64,000 bases of DNA, from NCBI RefSeq assembly GCF_014205335.1, contig NZ_JACHNH010000001.1:7682501-7746500 (forward strand). The letters are read 5' to 3'. Source of the DNA: Amorphoplanes digitatis. Lineage in GTDB: Bacteria > Actinomycetota > Actinomycetes > Mycobacteriales > Micromonosporaceae. Each line of letters begins with the position of its first letter. Position 1 is the first letter of the stretch. The translations under genes were made by a program, and so were the position numbers. The notes below the pieces were generated by a model. That model searched no databases and was not told the origin of the DNA. It was given only the letters and a program-made list of their open reading frames with translations. Shown here in pieces: positions 1 through 7,415 of this stretch.

Positions 1-1862
1 GGCTGACGGCCGGCGTCCGCGACGTGCTCGAGCTGGTCTCGTTCGGCGAGCCGCTGGGGCTGGCGCTGCTGCTGCGCGGTGCGGAGCCCCGGGACGTGGA
101 GGCCGCCGAGGAACGCGGCCTGATCCGGGTGGTCGCCGAGGAGCGCCGCCGCGACGTCCGGCTCGCGCACCCGCTCTACGGCGAGGTGGTCCGCCGCCGC
201 TGCCCGGTGACCCGGTCCCGGCGGCTGCTGGCCGGCCTCGCCGACCTGGTCGAGGGCACCGGCGCCCGGCGCCGCGACGACCTGCTGCGGGTCGCCGTCT
301 GGCGGCTCGACTCCGGCACGGCGCAGGACGCCACGCTGCTGCTCGACGCGGCCCGGCAGGCGTTCGACCGCTTCGACATCGGCCTGGCGCTGCGCCTGGC
401 CGAGGCGGCGTACGACGCCGGCGGGGGTTTCCCAGCCGCCGAGCTGCTCGCCGCCGTGCTGCTCTTCGCCGACCAGCCGGAGGAGGCCCTCACCGTCCTG
501 GACGGCACCCCGGACGACAACGCCCGCGCGCTCACCTCCCGCGCCGCGGTCGAGTTCCTCGGGCTCGGCCGGACCGACGCCGTCGACACGCTCGCCGGGG
601 CCAAACCGGACGAGCCGGCCGAGGCCGCCCGGGTGCGCGCGCTCGAGGCGTTCCTCCGGCTCCAGCTCGACGAGCTCGCGGCGGCCCGCGCCCTGGCCCG
701 CGGCGTGCTCGACGAGCCCGCGGCCGGCACCGCGACCAGGGCGCTCGCCCGGTGCGTGCTGGCGTTCCTCGCGGCGGCCGGCGGCGACCCCGGCGGCAGC
801 GCCGAGCTGATCGCCGCGGTCGTGGCGGACACGGCGGCCTGGCGGCGCGAGACCCCCGCGGTGCAGTACGCGCTCCAGATGGCCGAGGGCACCATGGTGA
901 GCGTGTCGATGGACCTGACGGCCATCGACCGGATCCTGGCGGCCGAGTTCGCCCGCCTCGCACAGGCCGGCGGCTTCGGGTTCGGCTCCGGCTGGGTGTC
1001 GCTGCTCCAGGCCCGGGCCGCGCTGCTGCGCGGGCGGACCGACGAGGCGCTGTGGGCCACCGAGCAGGCCTGCGCGGCGCTCGCCCCGGCCCGGGTCTAC
1101 GACGGCGGCGCACACTTCGCCCGCGCCAACGTGGCGGCGCTGCTCGGACAGGTCACGCTGGCCGTCGACGCGCTGGCCGTCGCGGAGTCGGCCGCCGGCG
1201 GCGCCGTCGGGCTCTTCTACCCGTGGTGGGAGCAGGCCCGCGCGTGGACGCTGGCGTGCCGGGGCGAGCTCGCCCCGGCCGTACAGGTGCTGCGCGGCTC
1301 CGCGGCCCGGGCGCGGGCCGACGGCTTCCACGGCCACGAGCTGCTCGCCCTCTACGACCTGGTCCGGCTCGGGCGCCCGGACCTGGCCGCGGACCGGATG
1401 GCCGCCCTGGGCGGGACCGTCGGCGGGGCCGCCGCGCCGCTGCTGATCAGACACGCCCGGGCCTGCGCGGACGAGGCACCCGAGGACCTGTTCGCGGTCG
1501 CCCGGGAGTTCGCCGTGCTCGGCTACCAGCTCTTCGCTGCGGAGGCCGCGGCCGGCGCCGTCCGGATCTTCCGCCAGGCCCGGGACCCGCGGGCGCTGGC
1601 CGCGAGCACGCTGATGGCGGACGTCCTCGGCCGCTGCGGCACCATGCGCACGCCCGCGCTGCTGGCGATCCAGCCCGCGCTGACCGTCCGCGAACGCCAG
1701 GTGGCCGAGCTGGCCGCCGAGGGGGTGCGGAGCCGGGAGATCGCCGACCGGCTCTACCTGTCGCCACGCACGGTGGAGAACCACCTCCAGCGGGTCTACA
1801 CGAAGCTGGGTGTGAACGGGCGAGTGGAGCTGGCTCCCGCGCTGCGCCTCTTCCCGCAATGA
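1..1862 (+). CDS. LuxR-family regulator, C-terminal part (5' truncated by window edge)
   Basis: The frame is open from the first base, so the gene starts upstream; about 620 residues are visible. The C-terminal ~65 residues form a LuxR-type helix-turn-helix: LTVRERQVAELAAEG, then SREIADRLYLSPRTVENHLQ and a short YTKLGV tail, which is the canonical DNA-recognition fold. The preceding ~550 residues are alanine/leucine-rich helical repeats, as in the large LAL-type regulators, where an N-terminal AAA/NB-ARC ATPase precedes a TPR-like region. The ATPase would lie outside the window, so that part is inferred. No Walker motif is visible. It ends 54 bp before pncB on the same strand; the target genes are unknown. 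Confidence 0.85.
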   Translation, partial: LTAGVRDVLELVSFGEPLGLALLLRGAEPRDVEAAEERGLIRVVAEERRRDVRLAHPLYGEVVRRRCPVTRSRRLLAGLADLVEGTGARRRDDLLRVAVWRLDSGTAQDATLLLDAARQAFDRFDIGLALRLAEAAYDAGGGFPAAELLAAVLLFADQPEEALTVLDGTPDDNARALTSRAAVEFLGLGRTDAVDTLAGAKPDEPAEAARVRALEAFLRLQLDELAAARALARGVLDEPAAGTATRALARCVLAFLAAAGGDPGGSAELIAAVVADTAAWRRETPAVQYALQMAEGTMVSVSMDLTAIDRILAAEFARLAQAGGFGFGSGWVSLLQARAALLRGRTDEALWATEQACAALAPARVYDGGAHFARANVAALLGQVTLAVDALAVAESAAGGAVGLFYPWWEQARAWTLACRGELAPAVQVLRGSAARARADGFHGHELLALYDLVRLGRPDLAADRMAALGGTVGGAAAPLLIRHARACADEAPEDLFAVAREFAVLGYQLFAAEAAAGAVRIFRQARDPRALAASTLMADVLGRCGTMRTPALLAIQPALTVRERQVAELAAEGVRSREIADRLYLSPRTVENHLQRVYTKLGVNGRVELAPALRLFPQ

Positions 1863-1916
1863 GCAATGGGGGCACGCGGGCGGACCGGGCGCGGCGGGCA
1901 CGCCTAAGGTGAGCCG

Positions 1917-3203
1917 GTGACACCATTCGCGCCCGCGCTGCTGACCGACCAGTACGAGCTGACCATGGTCGGCGCCGCCCTCAAGGACGGCACGGCCAAC
2001 CGCCGCAGCGTCTTCGAGGTGTTCGCCCGGCGGCTGCCCACCGGCCGCCGCTACGGCGTGGTCGCCGGCCAGGGGCGCCTCATGGAGCTCATCCGCGACT
2101 TCCGCTTCACCGCCGTCGACATCGAGTTCCTGCTCGGCTCGGGGATCGTCGACGAGACCACCGCGGCCTGGCTCGCGGACTACCGCTTCACCGGCGACAT
2201 CGACGGGTACGCGGAGGGCGAGCTGTTCTTCCCCGGCTCCCCGATCATGACGGTGTCCGGCGGCTTCGCCGAGTGCGTGGTGCTCGAGACGCTCATCCTG
2301 TCGGTGCTCAACCACGACTGCGCGATCGCGGCGGGAGCGGCCCGGATGGTCACCGCCGCCCGGGGCCGGCCGATCATCGAGATGGGCTCCCGCCGTACCC
2401 ATGAGGAGGCCGCCGTGGCCGCGGCCCGCGCGGCCTACCTCGCGGGTTTCGCCTCCACGTCCAACCTGGCGGCCGGCGGCCGCTACGGCATACCGACCAC
2501 CGGTACGTCGGCGCACGCGTTCACGCTGCTGCACGACGACGAGCCCGCGGCGTTCGCCTCGCAGGTGGCGGCCCTCGGCAAGAACACGACGCTGCTCGTC
2601 GACACCTACGACATCGCGCAGGGCATCCGCAACGCGATCGCGGTCGCCGGGCCCGGCCTGCGCGCGGTCCGCATCGACTCGGGCGACCTGTCGGTGCTGG
2701 CCCAGCACTCCCGCGAACTGCTCGACTCGCTCGGCGCCGCGGAGACGAAGATCATCGTCTCCGGCGACATGGACGAATACTCGATCGCCACCCTGGCCGC
2801 CGAGCCCGTCGACATGTACGGCGCCGGCACCGCGGTCGTGACCGGCTCCGGCGCGCCGACGGCCGGGCTGGTCTACAAGCTGGTCGAGGTCGAGGGCCGC
2901 GCGGTGGTCAAGCGCTCGGAGAACAAGGCGACGGTCGGCGGCCGCAAGACCGCGATCCGGCGCCACAAGCCCACGGGCACCGCCACCGAGGAGATCGTGG
3001 TGTCCCAGGGCGTGCCCGACCACGTCGCCAACGACCGGCTCCTCCAGCGCTCGTTCGTCGCCGGCGGCGAGATCCTGCCGGCGCCGACGCTCGCGGAGTC
3101 CCGCGGCCACCTGCGCCAGTGCCTGATCTCGATCCCCTGGGAAGGCCTGAAACTGTCCGCCGGCGACCCGGCGATCCCGGTCACCGTGGTACCGACCTCC
3201 TGA
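1917..3203 (+). CDS. pncB: nicotinate phosphoribosyltransferase
   Basis: A protein of 428 residues with the family N-terminus LLTDQYELTM and the conserved core motifs EMGSRRTHEEAA, TSNLAAGGRYGIPTTGTSAH and VRIDSGDL. It converts nicotinate plus PRPP (with ATP) to nicotinate mononucleotide in the Preiss-Handler NAD salvage route in the cytoplasm. Length is normal for the actinobacterial form. The GTG start at 1917 follows a weak AAGGTGAG-like site. The next gene, 11 bp downstream on the same strand, is the nicotinamidase that supplies its substrate, so the two probably form an NAD-salvage operon. Confidence 0.93.
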   Translation: MTPFAPALLTDQYELTMVGAALKDGTANRRSVFEVFARRLPTGRRYGVVAGQGRLMELIRDFRFTAVDIEFLLGSGIVDETTAAWLADYRFTGDIDGYAEGELFFPGSPIMTVSGGFAECVVLETLILSVLNHDCAIAAGAARMVTAARGRPIIEMGSRRTHEEAAVAAARAAYLAGFASTSNLAAGGRYGIPTTGTSAHAFTLLHDDEPAAFASQVAALGKNTTLLVDTYDIAQGIRNAIAVAGPGLRAVRIDSGDLSVLAQHSRELLDSLGAAETKIIVSGDMDEYSIATLAAEPVDMYGAGTAVVTGSGAPTAGLVYKLVEVEGRAVVKRSENKATVGGRKTAIRRHKPTGTATEEIVVSQGVPDHVANDRLLQRSFVAGGEILPAPTLAESRGHLRQCLISIPWEGLKLSAGDPAIPVTVVPTS

Positions 3204-3214
3204 GAGGGCATGAC

Positions 3215-3790
3215 ATGTCGCGCGCGCTCATCATCGTCGACGTTCAGAACGACTTCTGCGAGGGCGGCTCCCTGGCCGTGCTCGGCGGGGCCGGAGTGGC
3301 CGCGGGGATCACGTCGGCGCTGACCGACGGCGCCTGGGACCACGTCGTGGCGACAAAGGATTACCACGTCGATCCGGGCGCGCACTTCAGCGCACACCCG
3401 GACTTCGTCGACTCGTGGCCGGCGCACTGCGTGGTGGGCACCTCGGGCGCCGACTTCCACCCGGCGCTGCGGACGGACAAGGTCGAGGCGGTCTTTCACA
3501 AGGGCGCGCACGCGGCGGCGTACTCGGGCTTCGAGGGAAACACCACCGACGGCGAACGGCTCGCGGACTGGCTGCGGGCCCGCGAGGTGACCGAGGTCGA
3601 CGTGGTCGGCATCGCGACGGACCATTGCGTACGGGCGACGGCGCTGGACGCGGCGGCGGCGGGCTTCGCCACGACCGTCCTGCTGGACCTGACCGCGGGC
3701 GTCGCGGCGGCGACCACGACGGCCGCCCTGGCCCAGTTCACGCAGGCCGAGGTGCGCACCACCGGCACCCCGGTGGTCCTCGCGACGTGA
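3215..3790 (+). CDS. pncA: nicotinamidase (isochorismatase fold)
   Basis: A protein of 191 residues. The ATG at 3215 is chosen because the family motif ALIIVDVQNDFCEGGSL, with the catalytic Asp, begins right after it. Other family features are the metal-binding segment ATKDYHVDPGAHFS, a Lys in VFHKG and the nucleophile region VVGIATDHCVRATA with the catalytic Cys. It hydrolyses nicotinamide to nicotinate and ammonia, feeding PncB encoded immediately upstream. An in-frame extension upstream would overlap pncB and lacks homology-like sequence. Confidence in function is high from the complete set of motifs and from the context. Confidence 0.93.
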   Translation: MSRALIIVDVQNDFCEGGSLAVLGGAGVAAGITSALTDGAWDHVVATKDYHVDPGAHFSAHPDFVDSWPAHCVVGTSGADFHPALRTDKVEAVFHKGAHAAAYSGFEGNTTDGERLADWLRAREVTEVDVVGIATDHCVRATALDAAAAGFATTVLLDLTAGVAAATTTAALAQFTQAEVRTTGTPVVLAT

Positions 3791-3813
3791 CCTCGGTCTA
3801 ATCCGGTTGGGGT

Positions 3814-3824
3814 TGTCGTACCCC
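3814..3824 (+). promoter_or_regulatory. TGTCGTACCCC element upstream of MFS gene
   Basis: An 11-bp sequence, TGTCGTACCCC, ends 34 bp before the ATG at 3859. The identical 11-mer precedes two other gene starts in this window (5984-5994 and, on the minus strand, 11604-11614). This suggests a shared promoter or operator element; the binding factor is unknown. Confidence 0.4.
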
Positions 3825-3858
3825 TGGCGCAGACTGTCCCGCGGAGGTTAGGACCGCT

Positions 3859-5370
3859 ATGACACTGACGCCTTACCGGGAGACGCTGGCCCTGCGCGGC
3901 ATCCGCTCGCTGCTCATCGTGGCGACGCTGGCCCGCATCCCGATCACGGCGGGCACGGTCACCCTGACCCTGCACGTCACCCAGGACCTTCACCTGGGCT
4001 ACGCGGCGGCCGGCCTGATCGGCGCGGCCTTCACCGTCGGCAACTCGATCGGCGCCCCGCTAATGGGCCGGATGACCGACCGCAAGGGCCTGCGCCCGGT
4101 GCTGCTGCTCACCACGGTGGCCGAGGTCGTGTTCTGGACGACGGCGCAGGCCATGCCCTACTGGGCGCTGCTGCTCGCCGCCCTGGTCGGCGGCTTCCTG
4201 ACCCTGCCGGCCTTCGCGGTGGCCCGCCAGTCGATCGCCGCGCTGGCGCCCGAGTCCCACCGCCTGCCGGCCTTCGCCCTGGACTCCATCACCACCGAGC
4301 TGTCGTTCATGACAGGCCCGGCCCTGGGCGTCCTGATCTGCACCACCGCCGGCGCCCGGGCGGGCATGCTGGCCGTCGGCGCCGGCATCCTGATCTCCGG
4401 CATCGGCCTCTACCTGCTCAACCCGCCCGTCCGCGGCAAGGACGAGGCCCCGATCTCGGCCGGCGAACGCGTGCACCGCAACACCTGGCTGCGCCCCCGC
4501 CTGGTGGCGGTCCTTGCGATCAGCAGCGCGGCGACGCTGGTGCTGAGCGGCACGGACGTGGCGGTGGTCGCGGTCCTGCAAAACGCCGGGGAGGTCGAAT
4601 GGACCGGGGCGGTGCTCGGCATGTGGGCGGCCTACTCGCTGGTCGGCGGGTTCGCATACGGCACCGTGCGGCAGGGCCTGTCGCCGCTGACGCTGTTCGC
4701 GCCGATGGCGCTGCTGACGATCCCGGTGGGCCTGGCCGGCGGGCACTGGTGGCTGCTGGGCCTGCTGCTGCTCCCCGCGGGCGCCCTCTGCGCCCCGACC
4801 ATCACGGCGACCGCGGACGCGGTGAGCCGCCTGACCCCGGCATCGGCACGCGGCGAGGCGATGGGCCTGCACAACTCGTCACTGACGGTGGGGGTGGCCC
4901 TGGGCGCCCCACTGGCAGGCGTGGTGATGGACGTCTGGTCCCCGGCCTGGGGCTTCGCAGCCGTCGGCGGCGTGGGCCTCCTGGTGGCGGCCCTGACCCT
5001 GCCCGCCGAACTCCACCGCCGCCGCACAGCGACCACCACTCCCCCGGCCGGTTCCACTCCCGCAGCCGCCCCCGCAGCCGGCTCCGCCCCCGCAGCCGGC
5101 TCCGTTCCTGCGGCCGGCTCCGTTCCCGCGGCCGGCTCCGTTCCCGCGGCCGGCTCCGTTCCCGCGGCCGGCTCCGTTCCCGCGGCCGGCTCCGTTCCCG
5201 CGGCCGGCTCCGTTCCCGCGGCCCGCTCTGCTTCTACGGTCGGCTCCGCTCCCGCAGGCGGCTCGGCCGCGGCGGCCGGCCCGGGAGGCCTGGCGGCTGG
5301 TGCTCCGCAATCCGATGCCGCGCTGGCCTCCACCGCACCCGGCCCGGCGGGCGAATTCCTGGCCCCCTGA
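3859..5370 (+). CDS. MFS transporter with repeat-encoded C-terminal tail
   Basis: A 503-residue membrane protein with about twelve hydrophobic segments in residues 10-385 and the MFS loop signature GRMTDRKGLRP after the second helix (around residue 73). This fits a 12-TM drug/metabolite efflux permease; the substrate cannot be read from the sequence. The start is supported by GAGGTTAGGA seven to eight bases before the ATG. From about residue 390 the protein leaves the fold and becomes a ~110-residue Ala/Pro/Gly/Ser tail containing seven near-identical AAGSVP hexapeptides encoded by an 18-bp tandem repeat. The tail is likely disordered and cytoplasmic, and may vary in length between strains. 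Confidence 0.85.
   Translation: MTLTPYRETLALRGIRSLLIVATLARIPITAGTVTLTLHVTQDLHLGYAAAGLIGAAFTVGNSIGAPLMGRMTDRKGLRPVLLLTTVAEVVFWTTAQAMPYWALLLAALVGGFLTLPAFAVARQSIAALAPESHRLPAFALDSITTELSFMTGPALGVLICTTAGARAGMLAVGAGILISGIGLYLLNPPVRGKDEAPISAGERVHRNTWLRPRLVAVLAISSAATLVLSGTDVAVVAVLQNAGEVEWTGAVLGMWAAYSLVGGFAYGTVRQGLSPLTLFAPMALLTIPVGLAGGHWWLLGLLLLPAGALCAPTITATADAVSRLTPASARGEAMGLHNSSLTVGVALGAPLAGVVMDVWSPAWGFAAVGGVGLLVAALTLPAELHRRRTATTTPPAGSTPAAAPAAGSAPAAGSVPAAGSVPAAGSVPAAGSVPAAGSVPAAGSVPAAGSVPAARSASTVGSAPAGGSAAAAGPGGLAAGAPQSDAALASTAPGPAGEFLAP
5092..5220 (+). repeat. 18-bp tandem repeat inside MFS gene (7 copies)
   Basis: The unit GCGGCCGGCTCCGTTCCC recurs every 18 bp, with TCCGTTCC at 5101, 5119, 5137, 5155, 5173, 5191 and 5209. 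Copies are almost identical, and degenerate copies flank the array. Being in frame, the array encodes AAGSVP repeats, and gain or loss of units keeps the reading frame. Confidence 0.95.
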
Positions 5371-5464
5371 CGCGGCGGGCGGGCACTGACCGCGCTCACC
5401 AGGTTTGCGCATGCTCGATGCCCGCCCGGAAACCTCGCGCCGAAGCCCGAGTGCTCCCAGCCCG

Positions 5465-5850
5465 CCGTGCCCCTACCGCCGACTCCGGGCCTCCCGCCTA
5501 GCGCCCGGCTCTCCAGGCCGCGCAGGCCTCCCGCCGACTCGGGGAACTCCTCACACAGGACGCCCCGCCAGGCCCCGCGAACCCCGGGGACTCCGGGACT
5601 CCGGGACTCCGGGACTCCGGGACCCCGGGGCTCCTCGCCCAAGCCCCGCCAAGCCGCACGGACCCCTGGCGACAGGCAACCCCTCACGAAAGACCCAGCC
5701 GCCCAGCCCGCGGAGACCCCCGACTCCGGAACTTCCACCCAAGCCAGGCCCGCCAAGCCGCACAGACCTCCCACCGATACGGGGGACCCACGAAAGACCC
5801 AGCCGCCCGGCCGTGCGGACCCGTCGCCGACTCCGGGATGCCCCACCCGA
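5465..5850. repeat. Degenerate ~54-bp tandem repeats, cluster A
   Basis: This is most of the 640-base gap between the MFS and NUDIX genes. A core like CCGACTCCGGGA recurs at 5479, 5534, 5720, 5774 and 5827, separated by GCCAAGCCGCACAGACC-like sequence; spacing is 53-55 bp. A 9-bp microsatellite lies in the middle. The unit length is not a multiple of three and no reading frame is favoured, so I read it as non-coding. The rest of the gap (5371-5464 and 5851-5983) shows no gene. Confidence 0.75.
5585..5633. repeat. 9-bp microsatellite GACTCCGGG
   Basis: GACTCCGGG is repeated head to tail from 5589 (5589, 5598, 5607, 5616), with a fifth, changed copy GACCCCGGG at 5625. It lies inside repeat cluster A and looks like a slippage product of that repeat's core. 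Confidence 0.85.
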
Positions 5851-5983
5851 GCCGGGCGACCGAGCCGCGCTGACCTCCCGCTGGCAGCGGACACGAGAAT
5901 CCCGGGTGGAGGGGCATGAAGCCGGGTCCTGACGGCAGTCACCGACCGTAATGGGGTTGGACCTGGGGATCGTGGGCCGGCGG

Positions 5984-5994
5984 TGTCGTACCCC
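5984..5994 (+). promoter_or_regulatory. TGTCGTACCCC element upstream of NUDIX gene
   Basis: Identical to the 11-mer before the MFS gene. Here it ends 17 bp before the ATG at 6012, the same distance as for the AraC gene on the minus strand. Confidence 0.4.
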
Positions 5995-6011
5995 CTCGCT
6001 AGGTTGCAGCC

Positions 6012-6557
6012 ATGGGTCGTGAGGAGCTGCAACGGCAGTCGCTGGAGGCCGCGTTTGGCGACGTTGGCGTTGCACGGGTCGAATATGACGACGTCGCAGG
6101 CTGGGTGGCCTCCGCTGGTGCCAGTCCGGAGGATCCGCTGGCGGCCGAGGTCTGGGTGTTCGACGCGGACCTGTCCCAGGTTCTGCTGGTGCGTCATCCG
6201 TGGCGGGGTTGGGTTCCGCCCGGTGGGCGGGTCGAACCTGGGGAGTCGCCCCGCGAAGCAGCTCGTCGTGAGTTGTGCGAGGAGACCGGACTGGACGCCG
6301 ATCTCCTCGCCCAGCCGGCCGCCGTCAGCGTCCGCTCCTACCATCCCGACAAGCCAGCGACCCTAGGACTGTCCTACGCCGCGATCGCCGACCCCGCGGC
6401 TCCGCTGATGCCCGAGCCCGGCCAGCCCGCCGCATGGATGAACCTGGCTCAATCGTGGGAGAGCTACTTCCCCGACGACCTGCCCCGCATTCGCCAGCAT
6501 GCGCAGTGGCTGGCCGGCCTTGCTACTCCTGAACGGCCAACACGCTTACGCGATTGA
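6012..6557 (+). CDS. NUDIX hydrolase
   Basis: A 181-residue protein with a complete NUDIX box at residues 72-94: G, five residues, E78, seven residues, then R86-E87, E90-E91 and G93. These are the metal-binding and catalytic residues for hydrolysing nucleoside diphosphates linked to another moiety. Preceding strands (EVWVFDADLSQVLLVRH) and the GWVPPGG approach match the fold. The N-terminal ~45 residues are an extra helical segment. The substrate cannot be assigned (dNTP sanitation, ADP-ribose and others are possible). The gene stands alone between two repeat clusters. Confidence 0.88.
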   Translation: MGREELQRQSLEAAFGDVGVARVEYDDVAGWVASAGASPEDPLAAEVWVFDADLSQVLLVRHPWRGWVPPGGRVEPGESPREAARRELCEETGLDADLLAQPAAVSVRSYHPDKPATLGLSYAAIADPAAPLMPEPGQPAAWMNLAQSWESYFPDDLPRIRQHAQWLAGLATPERPTRLRD

Positions 6558-6679
6558 CTTACGAGACATGCCGGACCGGCAGCTACGGTCTGTGACACGT
6601 TGTCCGCCCACCCGGCGGCCAACCGTCCGCCCATCGCCAGCGGCCCGTCGTCTAACCCAACATCCCGGTATCCGCTGGC

Positions 6680-6960
6680 ACCCGCCGACTCCGGGAACTC
6701 ACCCCCAAGAACCTGGCCCGCCAGGCCGCACGGACCCGCCGCCGACTCCGCACCTCCTCATGAAAGACCCCGCGCGCCAGGCCGCACGGACCTCCCGCCG
6801 ACTCCAGAAATCCCCACCCAAAGCCCAGCCCGTCAAGTCCCACAGACCCGCCGCCGACTCCGGGACTCCCCACCCAAAGCCCAGCCCCGCAAGTCGCACA
6901 AGCCCGCCGCCGACTCCGGCACTCCCGCCTAGGGCCCGGCCCGCCAGACCTGCCCCGACC
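6680..6960. repeat. Degenerate 56-bp tandem repeats, cluster B
   Basis: Five units are marked by CCGACTCC at 6685, 6742, 6798, 6854 and 6910, so the period is 56-57 bp. Between them run GCCAGGCCGCACGGACC-like and CCCACCCAAAGCCCAGCC-like segments. The family is the same as cluster A on the other side of the NUDIX gene. The flanking sequences 6558-6679 and 6961-7039 carry no gene I can support. Confidence 0.8.
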
Positions 6961-7039
6961 GCCAAGCTAAGCGAGACCTACCCGGCCCCGGAGCCGCCCG
7001 CACAGAGCTCGGGCCGCCGAGCGGATCGCGACCCGGAGC

Positions 7040-7076
7040 GGTTGGGGTGGTGAAAGGCGGTTGGGGTGGTGAAAGG
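7040..7076. repeat. 18-bp direct repeat
   Basis: GGTTGGGGTGGTGAAAGG occurs twice with a 19-bp period (7040 and 7059). A partial third copy, TTGGGGTGGTGAA, lies at 7336-7348, at the matching edge of the real ctaD 3' region. The layout suggests the edges of an old tandem duplication. Confidence 0.7.
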
Positions 7077-7134
7077 TCGGCCAACGGCGCTGTGGTGTGG
7101 CCGGGGCGGGCCGTCGGCGCTTCAGGGCGAGCGG

Positions 7135-7294
7135 TCAATGCTTGCCGTGGTCACTCAGATCTTCCTGGCAGGTCGCGCCGCCGTCCGGCTCGGCCGCCGG
7201 CGGGCGGGCGCCGCCCTCGGCAGGCCCGCGACCGACCGGCCAACGACGCCGATTCGCATGCCGTCCGAGACCGGGGGTCTGCGGCCAACTCCGG
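7135..7294 (-). pseudogene. Decayed duplicate of the ctaD 3' end
   Basis: Read on the minus strand, 7240 down to the TGA at 7135-7137 encodes a C-terminus that includes EGGARP and then DGGATCQEDLSDHGKH. The intact ctaD gene ends DGGATYQEDLSDHGKH. Similarity continues in DNA downstream of both stops for about 40 bp. Upstream, PELAA of the intact protein recurs near 7280-7294 but in another frame, so an insertion separates the two blocks. No start codon or oxidase core is present. I infer a tandem duplication of the gene's 3' end followed by decay. Confidence 0.75.
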
Positions 7295-7415
7295 CCGGCG
7301 CCGAGCACCTCGACGCGCCCCGCCGAAGGAGTGGTTTGGGGTGGTGAATGGGTCCGCCCCCGGCTCCTTGGAGTGGAGTCGGGGGCGGGCCATCAGCGCT
7401 TCGAGGGGCGAGCGG

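Noticed and set aside
3814..3824. RecA-NDp/PafBC damage promoter as the identity of TGTCGTACCCC
   Set aside because: The TTGTC-GTG core with a proper -10 is not present at any of the three sites.
5405..5932. Open frames through repeat cluster A as a Pro/Arg-rich protein
   Set aside because: The repeat period is not a multiple of three, several frames are open on both strands, and no ribosome site is convincing.
5465..6960. CRISPR array
   Set aside because: Repeats are degenerate and contiguous, without constant-length unique spacers; no cas genes are present. The Cas4-like nuclease at 37679 has no array nearby.
7151..7393. 80-codon minus-strand frame over the ctaD remnant
   Set aside because: It reads across the remnant in the wrong frame for most of its length; the conserved C-terminus is in a different frame.
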